Source of the DNA: Dipteris shenzhenensis | Taxonomy: Eukaryota > Polypodiophyta > Polypodiopsida > Gleicheniales | Assembly (NCBI GenBank): GCA_047967505.1 | Contig: CM106539.1 | Reading direction: 5' to 3' (one strand) | DNA length: 64,000 bases | Shown: one piece after another, positions 44,723 through 55,746 of the stretch | Layout: the number at the start of each line of letters is the position of its first letter | Position numbering within the stretch: the stretch's first letter is position 1 | Made by a program: the position numbers and the translations under genes | The notes under the pieces: generated by a model | The model's database searches: none | Seen by the model: the letters and a program-made list of their open reading frames with translations, nothing else | Told to the model about the DNA's origin: nothing

Positions 44723-46403
44723 CTAGCGACCCGCTCCGCCGGGTCTCAAGATGCTAAAATGTCTGAAACCAGCAACATATTTTAACCAAAAAAAAAGTCT
44801 ACGACATAGTACTTCAAAATATTTAAAAAAACCTATACAAAGATTACTGAAATGAAGATTTCCCACCCAAGAAAGCCTCAAGAGGGTTTGAAAGAGTAAT
44901 GTCATACTCCTAGGCTCTTGCTGTTGCCAATTGCAAAACTTCCTTGTACACAACATTTGTGGTAGAAGTATTATCCATCTCCTCGCCCCTAGCATTAGAT
45001 GCGCTCTGCAAAATGAAAACCTTAGGTAACAGTGTTTGATGCTCGGATATGTGAAAATGCCACGTATAGTTGGCCATGATTGAATACCAGTGTCACCAAG
45101 TATAGCCCCAAAAACAAACAATGTTTGGCCCTGTGGCTTATTGATTGTCATGCAAAATGCCAAATCGGATAGGAAATTGCCATCTCCTCATGTCGAATGG
45201 GAGTTTAAGGTTGGTTGAAATGAATGTTATTCTTCCAATAAACGTTCTATCACCAGCATTGGTACCCGTTTTTTCAGCTTCTAACACTTTCTGTGAAACT
45301 CTTTCCAAATACACATCCGCAAACACAGTCATAATTGAACATATAAAATCTAAAATAGACACCTAAAAGGGAAAAAGTCTGCGGCCATGTACTATAGGGA
45401 AAAAGCCTGCGCCGACCATGTGCTCCACATCCGCCATGTCCAAAAAAAAATTTATCTATGACAGAGTACTTCAAAAATATCACATCCAAAAGTGCAATCA
45501 CATGTATGAACATGCAATAGCTACATCAAACAACTGATTGATATATCCAAATACACAGCCGCAAATAAAGTCATAACTGAACATACAAAATCTACAACAG
45601 ACACACAAACATCCCTAAGGGAAAAGTCTACGACCATGTGTTACACGGAAAGGCCTGCGACGTTCGCCACATCCACCGCAGTTATGAAAATACAACGGGG
45701 TACCAACATTCGTATATGGGCCAGCATCACACAGAAAGATAAATTGGGAACTATAATTATTGAGCCGGCAATCTAGGACAGCGTAATATCCCATATGGAT
45801 TGTGGATGTGGAGATTCATTAGAAACCCTAAATCAGGAACAGTCCTAAAAGATAAACAATAGCATGTTTTCCCACTCACATATAATCGAAAAAAAACCTT
45901 TTATTTTAACAAAAAAATAAAGCAACAAACAATGTACACGATTCTTACCCAAGGTAGCTCTCCAGCTCAAGCAAATCCAACAACAGTTGCGCACTCTCCA
46001 GAGATCCCCAGCCCATACGATTTGCAATTTTCTAAAAGTGAGTGACTATACTATTAAACATGTCAACATAAAACGTGGTTGTCAAGCAACTATGTACCTT
46101 GCACCTGTGCTCTTGTCATCTCCTCATGTCGAATGGAAGTTTAAGGTTGGTCGGAATGAATGTTATCCTTCGAATAAACGTTCTATCACCAGCATTGGTA
46201 CCAATAATGATTTTAGCTTCTAACACTTTCGTGTGAAACTTTTTCGAGTAACCTGACCCGTCTACGATGGGCTAGCGACCCGCCCTGCCGGGTCTCAAGA
46301 TGCTAAAATGTCTGAAACCAGCAACATATTCTAACCAAAAAAAATGTCTACGACATAGTACTTCAAAATATTACATCCGAAAGTGAAATCAGAGAACTCA
46401 TTA
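44723..46403 (-). repeat. Older, deleted copies of the Helitron 3' unit
   Basis: 44823-45304 matches the helicase tail and its 3' flank; 45305-46116 matches the exon block zone with gaps; 46117-46246 matches the helicase tail again; 46247-46373 matches 44696-44822. The copies are more diverged than the two units at 46404-50494. Confidence 0.7.
44870..45362 (-). pseudogene. Degenerate helicase C-terminus, oldest copy
   Basis: NAGDRTFIGRITFISTNLKLPFDMRRWQFPIR and MTINKPQGQTL are readable in shifting frames; they correspond to motifs of the helicase end at 49866-50250. Frameshifts near 45160 break it. Confidence 0.75.
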
Positions 46404-46959
46404 ATATGTCCAAATACACATCCGCATACAATGTCATAACTGAACATACAAAATCTACAATAGACACACAAACATCCCTAAAGGGAAAAGACTGCGGCCA
46501 TGTACTATAGGGAAAAGCTTGCGTCAGCCATGTACTCCACATCCACCATGTCCAAAAAAAAAATTCTGTAAGACAGAGTACTTCAAAATATCACATCCAA
46601 AAGTGCAGTCACATGTCTGAACATGCAATAGCTACATCAAAGAACTGACTGATATATCCAAATACATAGCCGCAAAATAAAGTCATAACTGAACATACAA
46701 AATCTACAATACACACACAAACATCCCTAAGGGAAAAGTCTGCGGCCATGTACTGCAGGGAAAAGCCTGCGACGGCCATTCAGTCTACGTCCACCACGTC
46801 CGCCGCGTCCACCACGACTACGAACATACAACGGAGTACCAACAATCGTATCTGGACCAGCATCACATAGAAAGACAACTTAGAAACTATAATTATTGAG
46901 CCATAAAACTTTTATACATGTATGTTGGTAAAACCCAACTCATTCTTTAGAGTACTTAC

Positions 46960-47499
46960 TCAGACGCAAAGGGCTGTCAACAATGCTGGCAAAGGTGTAC
47001 GTGTAGTCTCCATTTTGCCCTCGATAGAAAATTCGTGTCCACACACATTCATAGTATCCCAGCCAACGAACAGTGATGGTCTGTGGTCCATCATCCCTAT
47101 GAAGCCGGCAAGCCAGGACAGCGTAATATCCCAAATGGACTCGTCCATCGAAAGGATTGTGGACGTGGAGATTCATTAGAAACCCTGAATCAGCAACAGT
47201 CCTAAAAGACAAACAATAGCATGTTTTCTCACTCAAATATAATCCAAAAAGACTTTTGTTTTAACAAAAATAAAGCATTAAACAATGCACACAGTTCTTA
47301 CCCAAGGTAGCTCTCCAGCTCAAGCAAATCCAACAACAGTTGTGCGCTCTCTAGAGATCCCCAGCTGCAGGATCTACAATTTTCTAAAAGTGAGTGACTA
47401 TACTATTAAACGTGTCAACATAAAACGTGGTTGTCAAGCAACTATGTACCTTGCACCTGTGCTCTTGTTTCGGTGACAAATGTGAACTGCCTAGACATC
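46960..47499 (-). pseudogene. Exon-like block, copy 2
   Basis: Candidate exons 47450-47499, 47302-47383 and 46960-47201, with the same splice signals as copy 1. The middle exon is 1 nt shorter than in copy 1, which would break the frame. Confidence 0.5.
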
Positions 47500-47818
47500 C
47501 TATCACATTGCAAAAAAAGAATGCACGTGTCAATCTACATATACTGGAAAAAAACAATAGGCTTTGAAGAGAAAATAGCCTGTAGTGTATTGCAAAACCA
47601 TAACTCAAATTAAAAATGAAATCCAAACATTATCAAGGACAAAGTCATGAAATATTACGTCTCACTTCATCTTTGTATAAATAGCCAACATTCCCAAAGA
47701 CCTATCATAGTTGGAATACTGAAAGAACTTAAAAAAAGCTATACAAAGATTACCGAAATGAAGATTTTCCACCCAAGAAAGTCTAAGAAGGGCTTGAAAG
47801 AGCAATGTCATCATACTC

Positions 47819-48450
47819 CTAGGCTCTTGCTGTTGCCAATTGCAAAATTTCCTTGTACACAACATTTGTGGTAGAAGTATTATCCATCTCCTCACCCCTG
47901 GCATCAGACACACTCTGTGAAATGAAAACCTTAACAGCGTTTGATGCTCGGATACGTGAAAATGCCACATATAATTGGCCATGACTGAATACCGGTGTCG
48001 CCAAGTACAGTCCCAAAACTGACAATGTTTGGCCCTGTGACTTATTGATTGTCATGCCAAATGCCAATCGGATAGGAAATTGCCATCTCCTCATGTTGAA
48101 TGGAAGTTTAACATTGGTCGGAATGAATGTTATCCTTGGAATAAACGTTCTATCACCAGCATTGTTACCAGTAATGATTTCAGCTTCTAACACTTTTGTG
48201 TGAAACTCTTTGCATATCAACCGTGTCCCATTGCACAAACCCTGGCGAGGATTCAAATCACGCAACAAAATTATAGGAGCATTTCTTTTCAAAACCAACC
48301 GATGCGGGGGATATCCACCACCAAGATCAAGACTGTTCAAATACTGGACTGCAAACGAAAAGGAATCTCCCCCTAAGTTGTCCACTGAGTCTGCACTTAG
48401 GTACTCCCTTTCCTCACCGGGCATTGCCTTCAATGCCGTAGCATTAAATG
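47819..48450 (-). pseudogene. Truncated helicase tail, copy 2
   Basis: About 210 residues match the end of the 49866-52826 protein, from NATALKAMPGEEREYLS to the C-terminus LATARA, with few substitutions. The first 16-20 codons of the open frame (48451-48514) are not helicase sequence. It lacks the Walker motifs. Confidence 0.92.
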
Positions 48451-50494
48451 ATATGTCCAAATACACATCCGCATACAAAGTCATAACTGAATATACAAAA
48501 TGTACAATAGACACACAAACATCCCTAAAGGGAAAAGTCTGCGGCCATGTACTATAGGGAAAAGCCTATGCCGGCCATGTACTCCACATTTGCCATGTCC
48601 AATAAAAAATTTCTCTATGATAGAGTACTTCAAAAAATATCACATCCAAAAGTGCAATCACATGTCTGAACATGCAATAGCTACATCAAAGAACTGACTG
48701 ATATATCCAAATACAGAGCCACAAAATAAAGTCATAACTGAACATACAAAATCTACAATACACACACAAACATTCCTAAGGGAAAAGTCTGCGGCCATGT
48801 ACTGCAGGGAAAAGCCTGCGACGGCCATTCAGTCTACGTCCACCACGTCCGCCGCGTCCACCACGGCTACGAACATACAACGGAGTACCAACAATCGTAT
48901 CTGGACCAGCATCACATAGAAAGACAACTTAGAAACTATAATTATTGAGCCATAAAACTTTTATACATGTATGTTGGTAAAACCCAACTCATTCTTTAGA
49001 GTACTTACTCAGACGCAAAGGGCTGTCAACAATGCTGGCAAAGGTGTACGTGTAGTCCCCATTTTGCCCTCGATAGAAAATTCGTGTCCACACACATTCA
49101 TAGTATCCCAGCCAACGAACAGTGATGGTCTGTGGTCCATCATCCCTATGAAGCCGGCAAGCCAGGACAACGTAATATCCCAAATGGACTCGTCCATCCA
49201 AAGGATTGTGGACGTGGAGATTCATTAGAAACCCTGAATCAGGAACAGTCCTAAAAGACAAACAATAGCATGTTTTCTCACTCAAATATAATCCAAAAAG
49301 ACTTTTGTTTTAACAAAAATAAAGCATTAAACAATGCACACAGTTCTTACCCAAGGTAGCTCTCCAGCTCAAGCAAATCCAACAACAGTTGTGCGCTCTC
49401 TAGAGATCCCCAGCCCGCAGGATCTACAATTTTCTAAAAGTGAGTGACTATACTATTAAACGTGTCAACATAAAACGTGGTTGTCAAGCAACTATGTACC
49501 TTGCACCTGTGCTCTTGTTTCGGTGACAAATGTGAACTGCCTAGACATCCTATCACATTGCAAAAAAAGAATGCACGTGTCAATCTACATATACTGGAAA
49601 AAAACAATAGGCTTTGAAGAGAAAATAGCCTGTAGTGTATTGCAAACCCATAACTCAAATTAAAAATGAAATCCAAACATTATCAAGGACAAAGTCATGA
49701 AATATTACGTCTCACTTCATCTTTGTATAAATAGCCAACATTCCCAAAGACCTATGATAGTTGGAATACTGAAAGAACTTAAAAAAAGCTATACAAAGAT
49801 TACCGAAATGAAGATTTTCCACCCAAGAAAGTCTGAGGAGGGCTTGAAGGAGCAATGTCATACTCCTAGGCTCTTGCTGTTGCCAATTGCAAAACTTCCT
49901 TGTACACAACATTTGTGGTAGAAGTATTATCCATCTCCTCGCCCTTGGCATCAGACGCACTCTGCGAAATAAAAACCTTAACAGCGTTTGATGATCGGAT
50001 ACGTGAAAATGCCACATATAATTGGCCATGACTGAATACCGGTGTCGCCAAGTACAGCCCCAAAAGTGACAATGTTTGGCCCTGTGACTTATTGATTGTC
50101 ATGCCAAATGCCAATCGGATAGGAAATTGCCGTCTCCTCATGTTGAATGGAAGTTTAACGTTGGTCGGAATGAATGTTATCCTTGGAATAAACGTTCTAT
50201 CACCAGCATTGTTACCAGTAATGATTTCAGCTTCTAACACTTTTGTGTGAAACTCTTTGCATATCAACCGTGTCCCATTGCACAAACCCTGGCGAGGATT
50301 CAAATTACGCAACAAAATTATAGGAGCATTTCTTTTCAAAACCAACCGATGCGGGGGATATCCACCACCAAGATCAAGACTGTTCAAATACTCGACTGCA
50401 AACAAAAAGGAATCTCCCCCTAAGTTGTCCACTGAGTCTGCACTTAGGTACTCCCTTTCCTCACCGGGCATTGCCTTCAATGCCGTAGCATTAA
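48451..50494 (-). repeat. Tandem unit, copy 1 (about 2,044 bp)
   Basis: It contains the helicase end (49866-50494), its 3' flank and exon-like block 49009-49549. It begins with ATATGTCCAAATACAC, as does copy 2 at 46404. Confidence 0.9.
49009..49549 (-). CDS. Exon-like block of unknown gene behind the Helitron helicase, copy 1
   Basis: Three candidate exons on -: 49500-49549, 49351-49433 and 49009-49250. Each has an AG acceptor and a GT donor (GTACAT, GTAAGA, GTAAGT), and they join in one open frame. Readable pieces: KIVDPAGWGSLESAQLLLDL and TVPDSGFLMNLHVHNPLDG, then VRWLGYYECVWTRIFYRGQ. I recognise no domain. The first and last exons of the gene are not identified. It is either a gene fragment captured by the Helitron or an extra Helitron exon set; that is an inference. 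Confidence 0.45.
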
Positions 50495-52826
50495 TTGCAT
50501 CAACCTCGATGTTTCGAGGTGCAAGAATAGCACGCTCTCGAAAGTATGGTGCATAGTCCAAAATAGTTGCAAGCCCTCGATACACCCATCTAATGAGGCC
50601 TTCCATGGACTTTGTCTCTAAAAGCATATGCGATGGAATCACAACAGTATCTTCTTTTGTACATCTATTTATCCCATTGCCAATGTCCAGAACCCATTGC
50701 ATGAACTCTTGCTCAGCACAATTATCACCATTCCGAAGGACCCGCATATTCTGCGTTAACTTCAATACTGTAGTGCGACCCCAAATCCTTGAGTGGCATA
50801 AGGTAGCATTGACAATGTCCTCTCGTCCTGCCTTTGGAAGAACTGGCAAGACTTGCCTAAAATCCCCCCCCAACAATACCACCTTCCCACCAAAAAGTTG
50901 CTCATTGGACATGATATCTCGCAAAGTTCTGTCTAGTGCCTCAAAAGCAAACCGGTGAGTCATGGGTGCCTCATCCCATATTATCAGCCTAGCCATCCTC
51001 AAAACATCTGCCAGTTGACTATTAACCTTAATATTGCAACTGCTAGTACCATCCAGCTCCAACGGTATCTTGAATCGTGAGTGTGCCGTGCGTCCATTGG
51101 CTAGTAGCAATGCAGCAATCCCAGAAGATGCACATGCCAAAGCGATGAGCCCCTCCCCACGCAATCGAGAGAGCAAGCAATTGTAGAGAAAGGTCTTTCC
51201 AGACCCTCCTATACCATCGAGAAAAAAGACCTCACCACCATCTCCATAAACCCTTGCCAAAATCCGATCGAATGCAGCACGTTGACAGTGATTCAAGGAC
51301 ATTTCCATTTGCTGGGCAGTCTGTGCTTCTTTCACACAATCAAACATTCTTTCTTCTTGCAATAAGCCATTTCCAGCTTCTAACAAAGATGTTCTATCTA
51401 CAACAGGCATCCCGTCAAACTCAGCCAACCTTCGCCCATGTTGTTGAAGAATGTGCTCTAAGTGCAATATAGCCTTCTTTATTGCTATTTCACGACGACC
51501 AATTAAATTCCCCATACTCGATTCCAATATATAAAAAAAATCATCCGAAAGCTCAAGGGAAAATTTTTCCCACAAAAGTTGAGGAGATGTTGGCTCACAA
51601 AAAACCAATATTGTGACAAATAGGTGTCTCAATTGTGCACTATTTTGATAAAACACAGCCTCTTGCATACACACAAACCATTCATCATCACTCTCCAACA
51701 ATCCTCGTGCTATGCATGCTGCCTTGAAAGTAGGGTACACTTGGCTGTCAAAAGTACGTAGGTCATCAAAGGACTTGCATCCCGTGCACACATTAAGAAG
51801 CATACGCATGAAGTAGAGCTCACCAGCTGAGGGGGAAATATTGTACATCCGACCTATGGTATTCCCCTTTTGTCTTCTAGTCCACCGCTTACTGGTTTTG
51901 TTCCAAACCAACTTCTCTGGCAAGTCACCATACAGCAAGTTGCTTGCGTCAGATTGCAACTGATTATAAGTGAACCATTCTGTGAGGGTGGTCTTTTGAT
52001 TTTGTTCCCTGCCTACAACATTTTGCAAATCATCATCATCTCGAAAGATGATGTTATTACGCATCGGAAGATGAACTTGCAATCTTTGCACATCGGGTTT
52101 TTCATCGTGCGTGGCATACTCATAAATCCGCCAACATGCTTCTGATGCTGACACGTAACGTGCATCTAAGTAACTACTAATCTCATCAATATTGCCACCG
52201 TCAACTATGTTGTGCAAATGCCCTTGCTCTCCTGCATTATTTAGCTGCATCTTGATAATGGCTCTGTCATGACCTTTGTACACATATTTATACAAATACT
52301 TAACTGCAGTGATTGTGGAGCATATTTCAACATTGATGTGTGCCTTGTACTTCATGGAGAGAAAAGGATTAAATGGCACAATCCAACGATTATCAATCAC
52401 ACCCCCTTTCACTTGTATCTTTCTACCATCATCACGACGCATGTAAACTGGATAGCCATCGTTGCCAACAATAGTCGTCTGTGAGAATCCACGTGGATAA
52501 TGACGAATGCATTTTCCATCAACCATGCAAGCTGCAGATGGATTTAGTGCACCACACGGACCATGGACATTACATTGCCCAATAATATCATGCAACTCCG
52601 GGAACATAGCCTTATCTGGCAACTCCGCACACACTAATCGGTCATAGTGACCGATCTCCACGGGTTTGAAACCACTTTCTAATATCAACAATATGTGTGA
52701 GTGTGGCAGGCCTCTCTTTTGAAACTCTATGACACTCACATATCCAACCACCTTCCCAAACAAATTATGTTTTATAATTGACTGCATCATGTCCTTATGC
52801 TTTTGGAAAAACACACGGGCTGTCAA
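49866..52826 (-). CDS. Helitron Rep catalytic region and PIF1-like helicase
   Basis: 986 codons. Rep: GLPHSHILLIL holds the HUH-type pair H42/H44, and KYLYKYVYKGHD holds the tyrosine pair, probably Y177 and Y181; these would cleave and join DNA in rolling-circle transposition. Helicase: Walker A GIGGSGKT (538-545), Walker B IIWDEAP (D618, E619), GGDFRQVLPV (653-662), LTQNMR (690-695), and MTINKSQGQT...YVAFSRI near the C-terminus. All key residues are present. The ORF start at 52826 is an artefact of a frameshift: Rep sequence enters from the 52823-55102 frame. It is probably inactive unless corrected or spliced. Confidence 0.94.
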   Translation of the reverse strand: MTARVFFQKHKDMMQSIIKHNLFGKVVGYVSVIEFQKRGLPHSHILLILESGFKPVEIGHYDRLVCAELPDKAMFPELHDIIGQCNVHGPCGALNPSAACMVDGKCIRHYPRGFSQTTIVGNDGYPVYMRRDDGRKIQVKGGVIDNRWIVPFNPFLSMKYKAHINVEICSTITAVKYLYKYVYKGHDRAIIKMQLNNAGEQGHLHNIVDGGNIDEISSYLDARYVSASEACWRIYEYATHDEKPDVQRLQVHLPMRNNIIFRDDDDLQNVVGREQNQKTTLTEWFTYNQLQSDASNLLYGDLPEKLVWNKTSKRWTRRQKGNTIGRMYNISPSAGELYFMRMLLNVCTGCKSFDDLRTFDSQVYPTFKAACIARGLLESDDEWFVCMQEAVFYQNSAQLRHLFVTILVFCEPTSPQLLWEKFSLELSDDFFYILESSMGNLIGRREIAIKKAILHLEHILQQHGRRLAEFDGMPVVDRTSLLEAGNGLLQEERMFDCVKEAQTAQQMEMSLNHCQRAAFDRILARVYGDGGEVFFLDGIGGSGKTFLYNCLLSRLRGEGLIALACASSGIAALLLANGRTAHSRFKIPLELDGTSSCNIKVNSQLADVLRMARLIIWDEAPMTHRFAFEALDRTLRDIMSNEQLFGGKVVLLGGDFRQVLPVLPKAGREDIVNATLCHSRIWGRTTVLKLTQNMRVLRNGDNCAEQEFMQWVLDIGNGINRCTKEDTVVIPSHMLLETKSMEGLIRWVYRGLATILDYAPYFRERAILAPRNIEVDAINATALKAMPGEEREYLSADSVDNLGGDSFLFAVEYLNSLDLGGGYPPHRLVLKRNAPIILLRNLNPRQGLCNGTRLICKEFHTKVLEAEIITGNNAGDRTFIPRITFIPTNVKLPFNMRRRQFPIRLAFGMTINKSQGQTLSLLGLYLATPVFSHGQLYVAFSRIRSSNAVKVFISQSASDAKGEEMDNTSTTNVVYKEVLQLATARA

Positions 52827-55102
52827 ATCTGGACGGTCTTGTGTGCAGTTTGCCCCGGCAACAATGCTATAGATATTTCAGCCCATTTGGGATTGCAGGT
52901 GAATGTTATGAATAAATCCGGTTTGCCCCTTTTTCTGACAATTGCCATAGCATCTTGGTATAGCTGGCACATATACCGAGGCCCTCCCGTAAAAGAAGAA
53001 GGCAACACCACCCTACGCCCTGCAGCATTGCCAAGCACAGTACGTGTCCCATCAGCTGTATTCACCATGTCCATCAACCCTTGATAGACTTCAGCGCGTA
53101 GGGAAGCCTGGTTGTTTCGTATCCACACCAACCTAGACTCTTCCATGCTACTGTAGGCATCAACCATGTATTGCTGCAGCAATCTACCCCCACACAAAAG
53201 ACATGCATTTGTATCATATCTCACCTGCAAAAGATATGCGTAGTATTGTCTCTGGGTGACACAACTTTGTCCACGTATCTCGTGCAATGGTGTGTGATTA
53301 GGAACATCACTATATGGGATATATGGATGCCAGCCATCTTCTCCCCGAGGGAACAAAAGAACATACATGAGAGGCATGTATGATCGGTGCAAATTAGATA
53401 TTCTACGCACAAACCCATTGCGGCTAAAAATCTGAATGTCCCGATTTCCAATATCAAAGTCATCCCCTTGTCCTGGCATGATTGCAGCAACCTCGCTAGC
53501 CATAGGAGCCAAGTACTGCCTTGAGGTGGAGCGACTCTCACAAATAACCATCCTCAGGTTTGTATGTGGATTTGTTCTTAGCACTTGCCCAATAGCCATC
53601 AATGCACTGGCATATGGATTGCTCTCGTGCATCATCCTCTGCAACAACTCCAAAATGCCTGGATCCAAACCAGGCATCCCATGTAAACGGTGTTCTAGTT
53701 CATGATCAGTATCATACACGTACAACTGTGCAAAATGTGGCATCTCTTGCCTAGCCTCATCCGGCAACAAATTTCCAACCTGATGATACACACTACCATG
53801 GACTCGAAAGTTTTGTATACCCCCATTCCCACGGAACATTTGATCAACATGGGCTCCCAATGAAACAAATGCCATGGCACTATTATAAGCCCTAATGTTT
53901 TTCTTAAATAGTCTGCTTCTAGCATCATGTCCGTGCAGTAGAACTCTCAAAATCTCTGGTGGTTCTTCTAACGGCAACAATGACACACGACCAACTTTGC
54001 AACAGTGCTTGCCCACAACTTGATGCATATGCATTCGCGTCTCTTGTTTCCACAGTTGAGCCTGGCAAAAGCTACATGTATGATCCATGGATCCGAGTGC
54101 ATGAACAGAAGGAGCATTGAAGACCAGTGGATACAAAGATGGATGCTCTACATTTTCCCTTAACGGAAAAGTATGCAAGATAGAGAGGCTCCCCCCTGCA
54201 CCCAAAATCACAGCCCTGTTGTGAACAACACGCCTTGGGGCTCTTAAATGAGTAGCATCCCTGGTTGCATCCATATGAGTAGTTGTACATACTACTGGAG
54301 CATGTTCATGCTCATTACATACTATTGGTGCAGTATGGAGGTCCATTCTATTTTCAGCAGTGCATCCTACATTACTGTGCCCATGCATTTGATTCTGTTC
54401 TCTGCGTAGGCCAACTTCTACATCCATAGATTCCATTGCCCCCCTCACACTTCTAGCAACTTGTGTTCTCGACCTTGTTCTTTGTATAGCATAAATGCGA
54501 CGGGCCGCCCGCGTTGAATCCATTTGAGTACTTGTACCTATTACTGGAGCATGTTCATGCTCATTATCTACAGTTGGTAAAGTATTGACGTCCATTGTAT
54601 TTTCAGCAATGCACGCTACATTACTGTGCCCATACATTTGGTCCTGTTGTCTACGAAGGCCGTCTTCTACATCCATAGATTCCACAGCCACCCTCATGCT
54701 TCTAACTCCTTGTGTTTTCGACCTTGTTCTTTGTATAGCATAACTACGACGGGCCGCCCGTGTTGAATCCATTTGAGTACGTGTACCTATCACTGAAGCA
54801 TGTTGATGCACTCTACCTACTGTTACTGAAGTATTGAGGTCCATTGTATTTTCAGCCACAATGCATGCTACATTACTGCATCCATGTATCTGATTGTGTT
54901 GACTGCAAACTCCTACTTCTACACCCATAGATTCCACAGCCACCCTCATGCTTCTAGCACCTTGTGTTTTAGACCTTGTTCTTTGTATAGCATAAGCACG
55001 ACGGGCTGCCCGCGTTGAATCCAACAATCTTCTCCTATGAGAACGTATTGAATGTAGCCTCTCTTCTATTTGTCTTGCCATCTTCTGTATCCACTCAACC
55101 AA
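52823..55102 (-). CDS. Helitron N-terminal (Helitron_like_N) region, frameshifted from Rep
   Basis: 759 codons starting MVEWIQKMARQIEERL. Residues 28-277 are three tandem repeats of about 83 residues. A Cys/His module follows (CSFCQAQL...HCCKVGRV), then YNSAMAFVSLGAHVDQ, RVHGSVYHQVGNLLP and the Helitron_like_N stretch ending ITFTCNPKWAEISIALLPG. The frame runs into TGA at 52823-52825 just after GQTA. The correct downstream frame starts 2 nt away, consistent with an extra CA in a short CACA run (about 52845-52850). No intron is needed to explain the break. Confidence 0.92.
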   Translation of the reverse strand: MVEWIQKMARQIEERLHSIRSHRRRLLDSTRAARRAYAIQRTRSKTQGARSMRVAVESMGVEVGVCSQHNQIHGCSNVACIVAENTMDLNTSVTVGRVHQHASVIGTRTQMDSTRAARRSYAIQRTRSKTQGVRSMRVAVESMDVEDGLRRQQDQMYGHSNVACIAENTMDVNTLPTVDNEHEHAPVIGTSTQMDSTRAARRIYAIQRTRSRTQVARSVRGAMESMDVEVGLRREQNQMHGHSNVGCTAENRMDLHTAPIVCNEHEHAPVVCTTTHMDATRDATHLRAPRRVVHNRAVILGAGGSLSILHTFPLRENVEHPSLYPLVFNAPSVHALGSMDHTCSFCQAQLWKQETRMHMHQVVGKHCCKVGRVSLLPLEEPPEILRVLLHGHDARSRLFKKNIRAYNSAMAFVSLGAHVDQMFRGNGGIQNFRVHGSVYHQVGNLLPDEARQEMPHFAQLYVYDTDHELEHRLHGMPGLDPGILELLQRMMHESNPYASALMAIGQVLRTNPHTNLRMVICESRSTSRQYLAPMASEVAAIMPGQGDDFDIGNRDIQIFSRNGFVRRISNLHRSYMPLMYVLLFPRGEDGWHPYIPYSDVPNHTPLHEIRGQSCVTQRQYYAYLLQVRYDTNACLLCGGRLLQQYMVDAYSSMEESRLVWIRNNQASLRAEVYQGLMDMVNTADGTRTVLGNAAGRRVVLPSSFTGGPRYMCQLYQDAMAIVRKRGKPDLFITFTCNPKWAEISIALLPGQTAHKTVQI
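54272..55021 (-). repeat. Triple ~250-bp repeat encoding the Helitron N-terminus
   Basis: Three in-frame units of 84, 83 and 83 residues start DSTRAARR (residues 28, 112, 195). Each has basic AIQRTRSKTQ, an acidic/His-rich middle and ends near IGT(R/S)TQM. Basic runs could serve as nuclear import or DNA-binding signals. Units differ at roughly a quarter of positions. Confidence 0.92.
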
Positions 55103-55538
55103 CTACATAAATATCTATTCCTCAAAGGGAAAAATAGATTAATCAAATAACTTATGCATCATCCCTAACCATGACAAAGCCATCCCTTTCCCATCTATCT
55201 AAAATTGAGAGCGGACCATCTATGCATTGAACCCATTATCTTTGGTAAGAGTAATGCTCATATTTTTTCAACATGTGACAAAATACAATATCATATGTGC
55301 AACCATCATTTGAAACATAAAAACCAAAGCTAACATATCTAAAAAAACTCAAAGTTGACCATCTCAAAAAAAGTATAAGCGTTGCATCAGCATTTATGCA
55401 AAGAAATTACAAATATTTGAGTATATCTTAAATAAAACGAAAATGGGAAGGAACAATAGGCAATTCAAATATTGAATTAAATTAGCTTCCATTGCCATAT
55501 ATATGTCAAATGAAAGTAAATATAATCATTTGCAAAAA
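55103..55538. other. Upstream region of the Helitron gene
   Basis: AT-rich, no ORF. No clear TATA box or Helitron 5' TC terminus could be fixed. Confidence 0.35.
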
Positions 55539-55745
55539 AACTTGTCTTGCCAAATAACATAAGGGCAACCCAACTACATGAATCCCATAGAAGCATTTGG
55601 AATTCCAGTACAAAAAGTGACATAAAAATCTCAGGAGTCAAACTTGTCTTGCCAAATAACATAAGGGCAACCTGGAAGTACATGAATCCCATAGAAGCAT
55701 TTGGGATTCCAGTACAAAAAAGTGACATAAAAGTCTTAGGAGTCT
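55539..55745 (+). repeat. 102-bp tandem repeat, two copies
   Basis: Copies 55539-55640 and 55641-55745 share AACTTGTCTTGCCAAATAAC and ...CCAGTACAAAAA.GTGACATAAAA, with a 3-4 nt indel in the middle. Confidence 0.85.
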
Positions 55746-55746
55746 C

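Larger units (their letters stand above)
46404..48450 (-). repeat. Tandem unit, copy 2 (about 2,047 bp)
   Basis: It aligns with 48451-50494 almost base for base. Its upper end stops inside the helicase sequence (…GCATTAA|), where copy 1 reads on into the complete gene. Confidence 0.9.
44723..55102 (-). mobile_element. Helitron with nearly intact Rep/helicase and tandem 3' ends
   Basis: The minus strand encodes a Helitron_like_N/Rep region (52823-55102) and Rep catalytic region plus PIF1-like helicase (49866-52826). Downstream lie two near-identical 2.05-kb tandem units that each carry the end of the helicase and an exon-like block, then older deleted copies down to about 44723. Terminal TC and CTRR ends were not settled, so the outer borders are approximate. 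Confidence 0.85.

Noticed and set aside
46922-47179. 85-codon + strand ORF found twice (also 48971-49228)
   Set aside because: It is the antisense shadow of the exon-like block on -, duplicated with the tandem unit.
54272-55021. Alternative reading of the N-terminal repeats as a microsatellite artefact
   Set aside because: The units are about 250 bp, diverged, and keep the frame; this is a coding tandem repeat.
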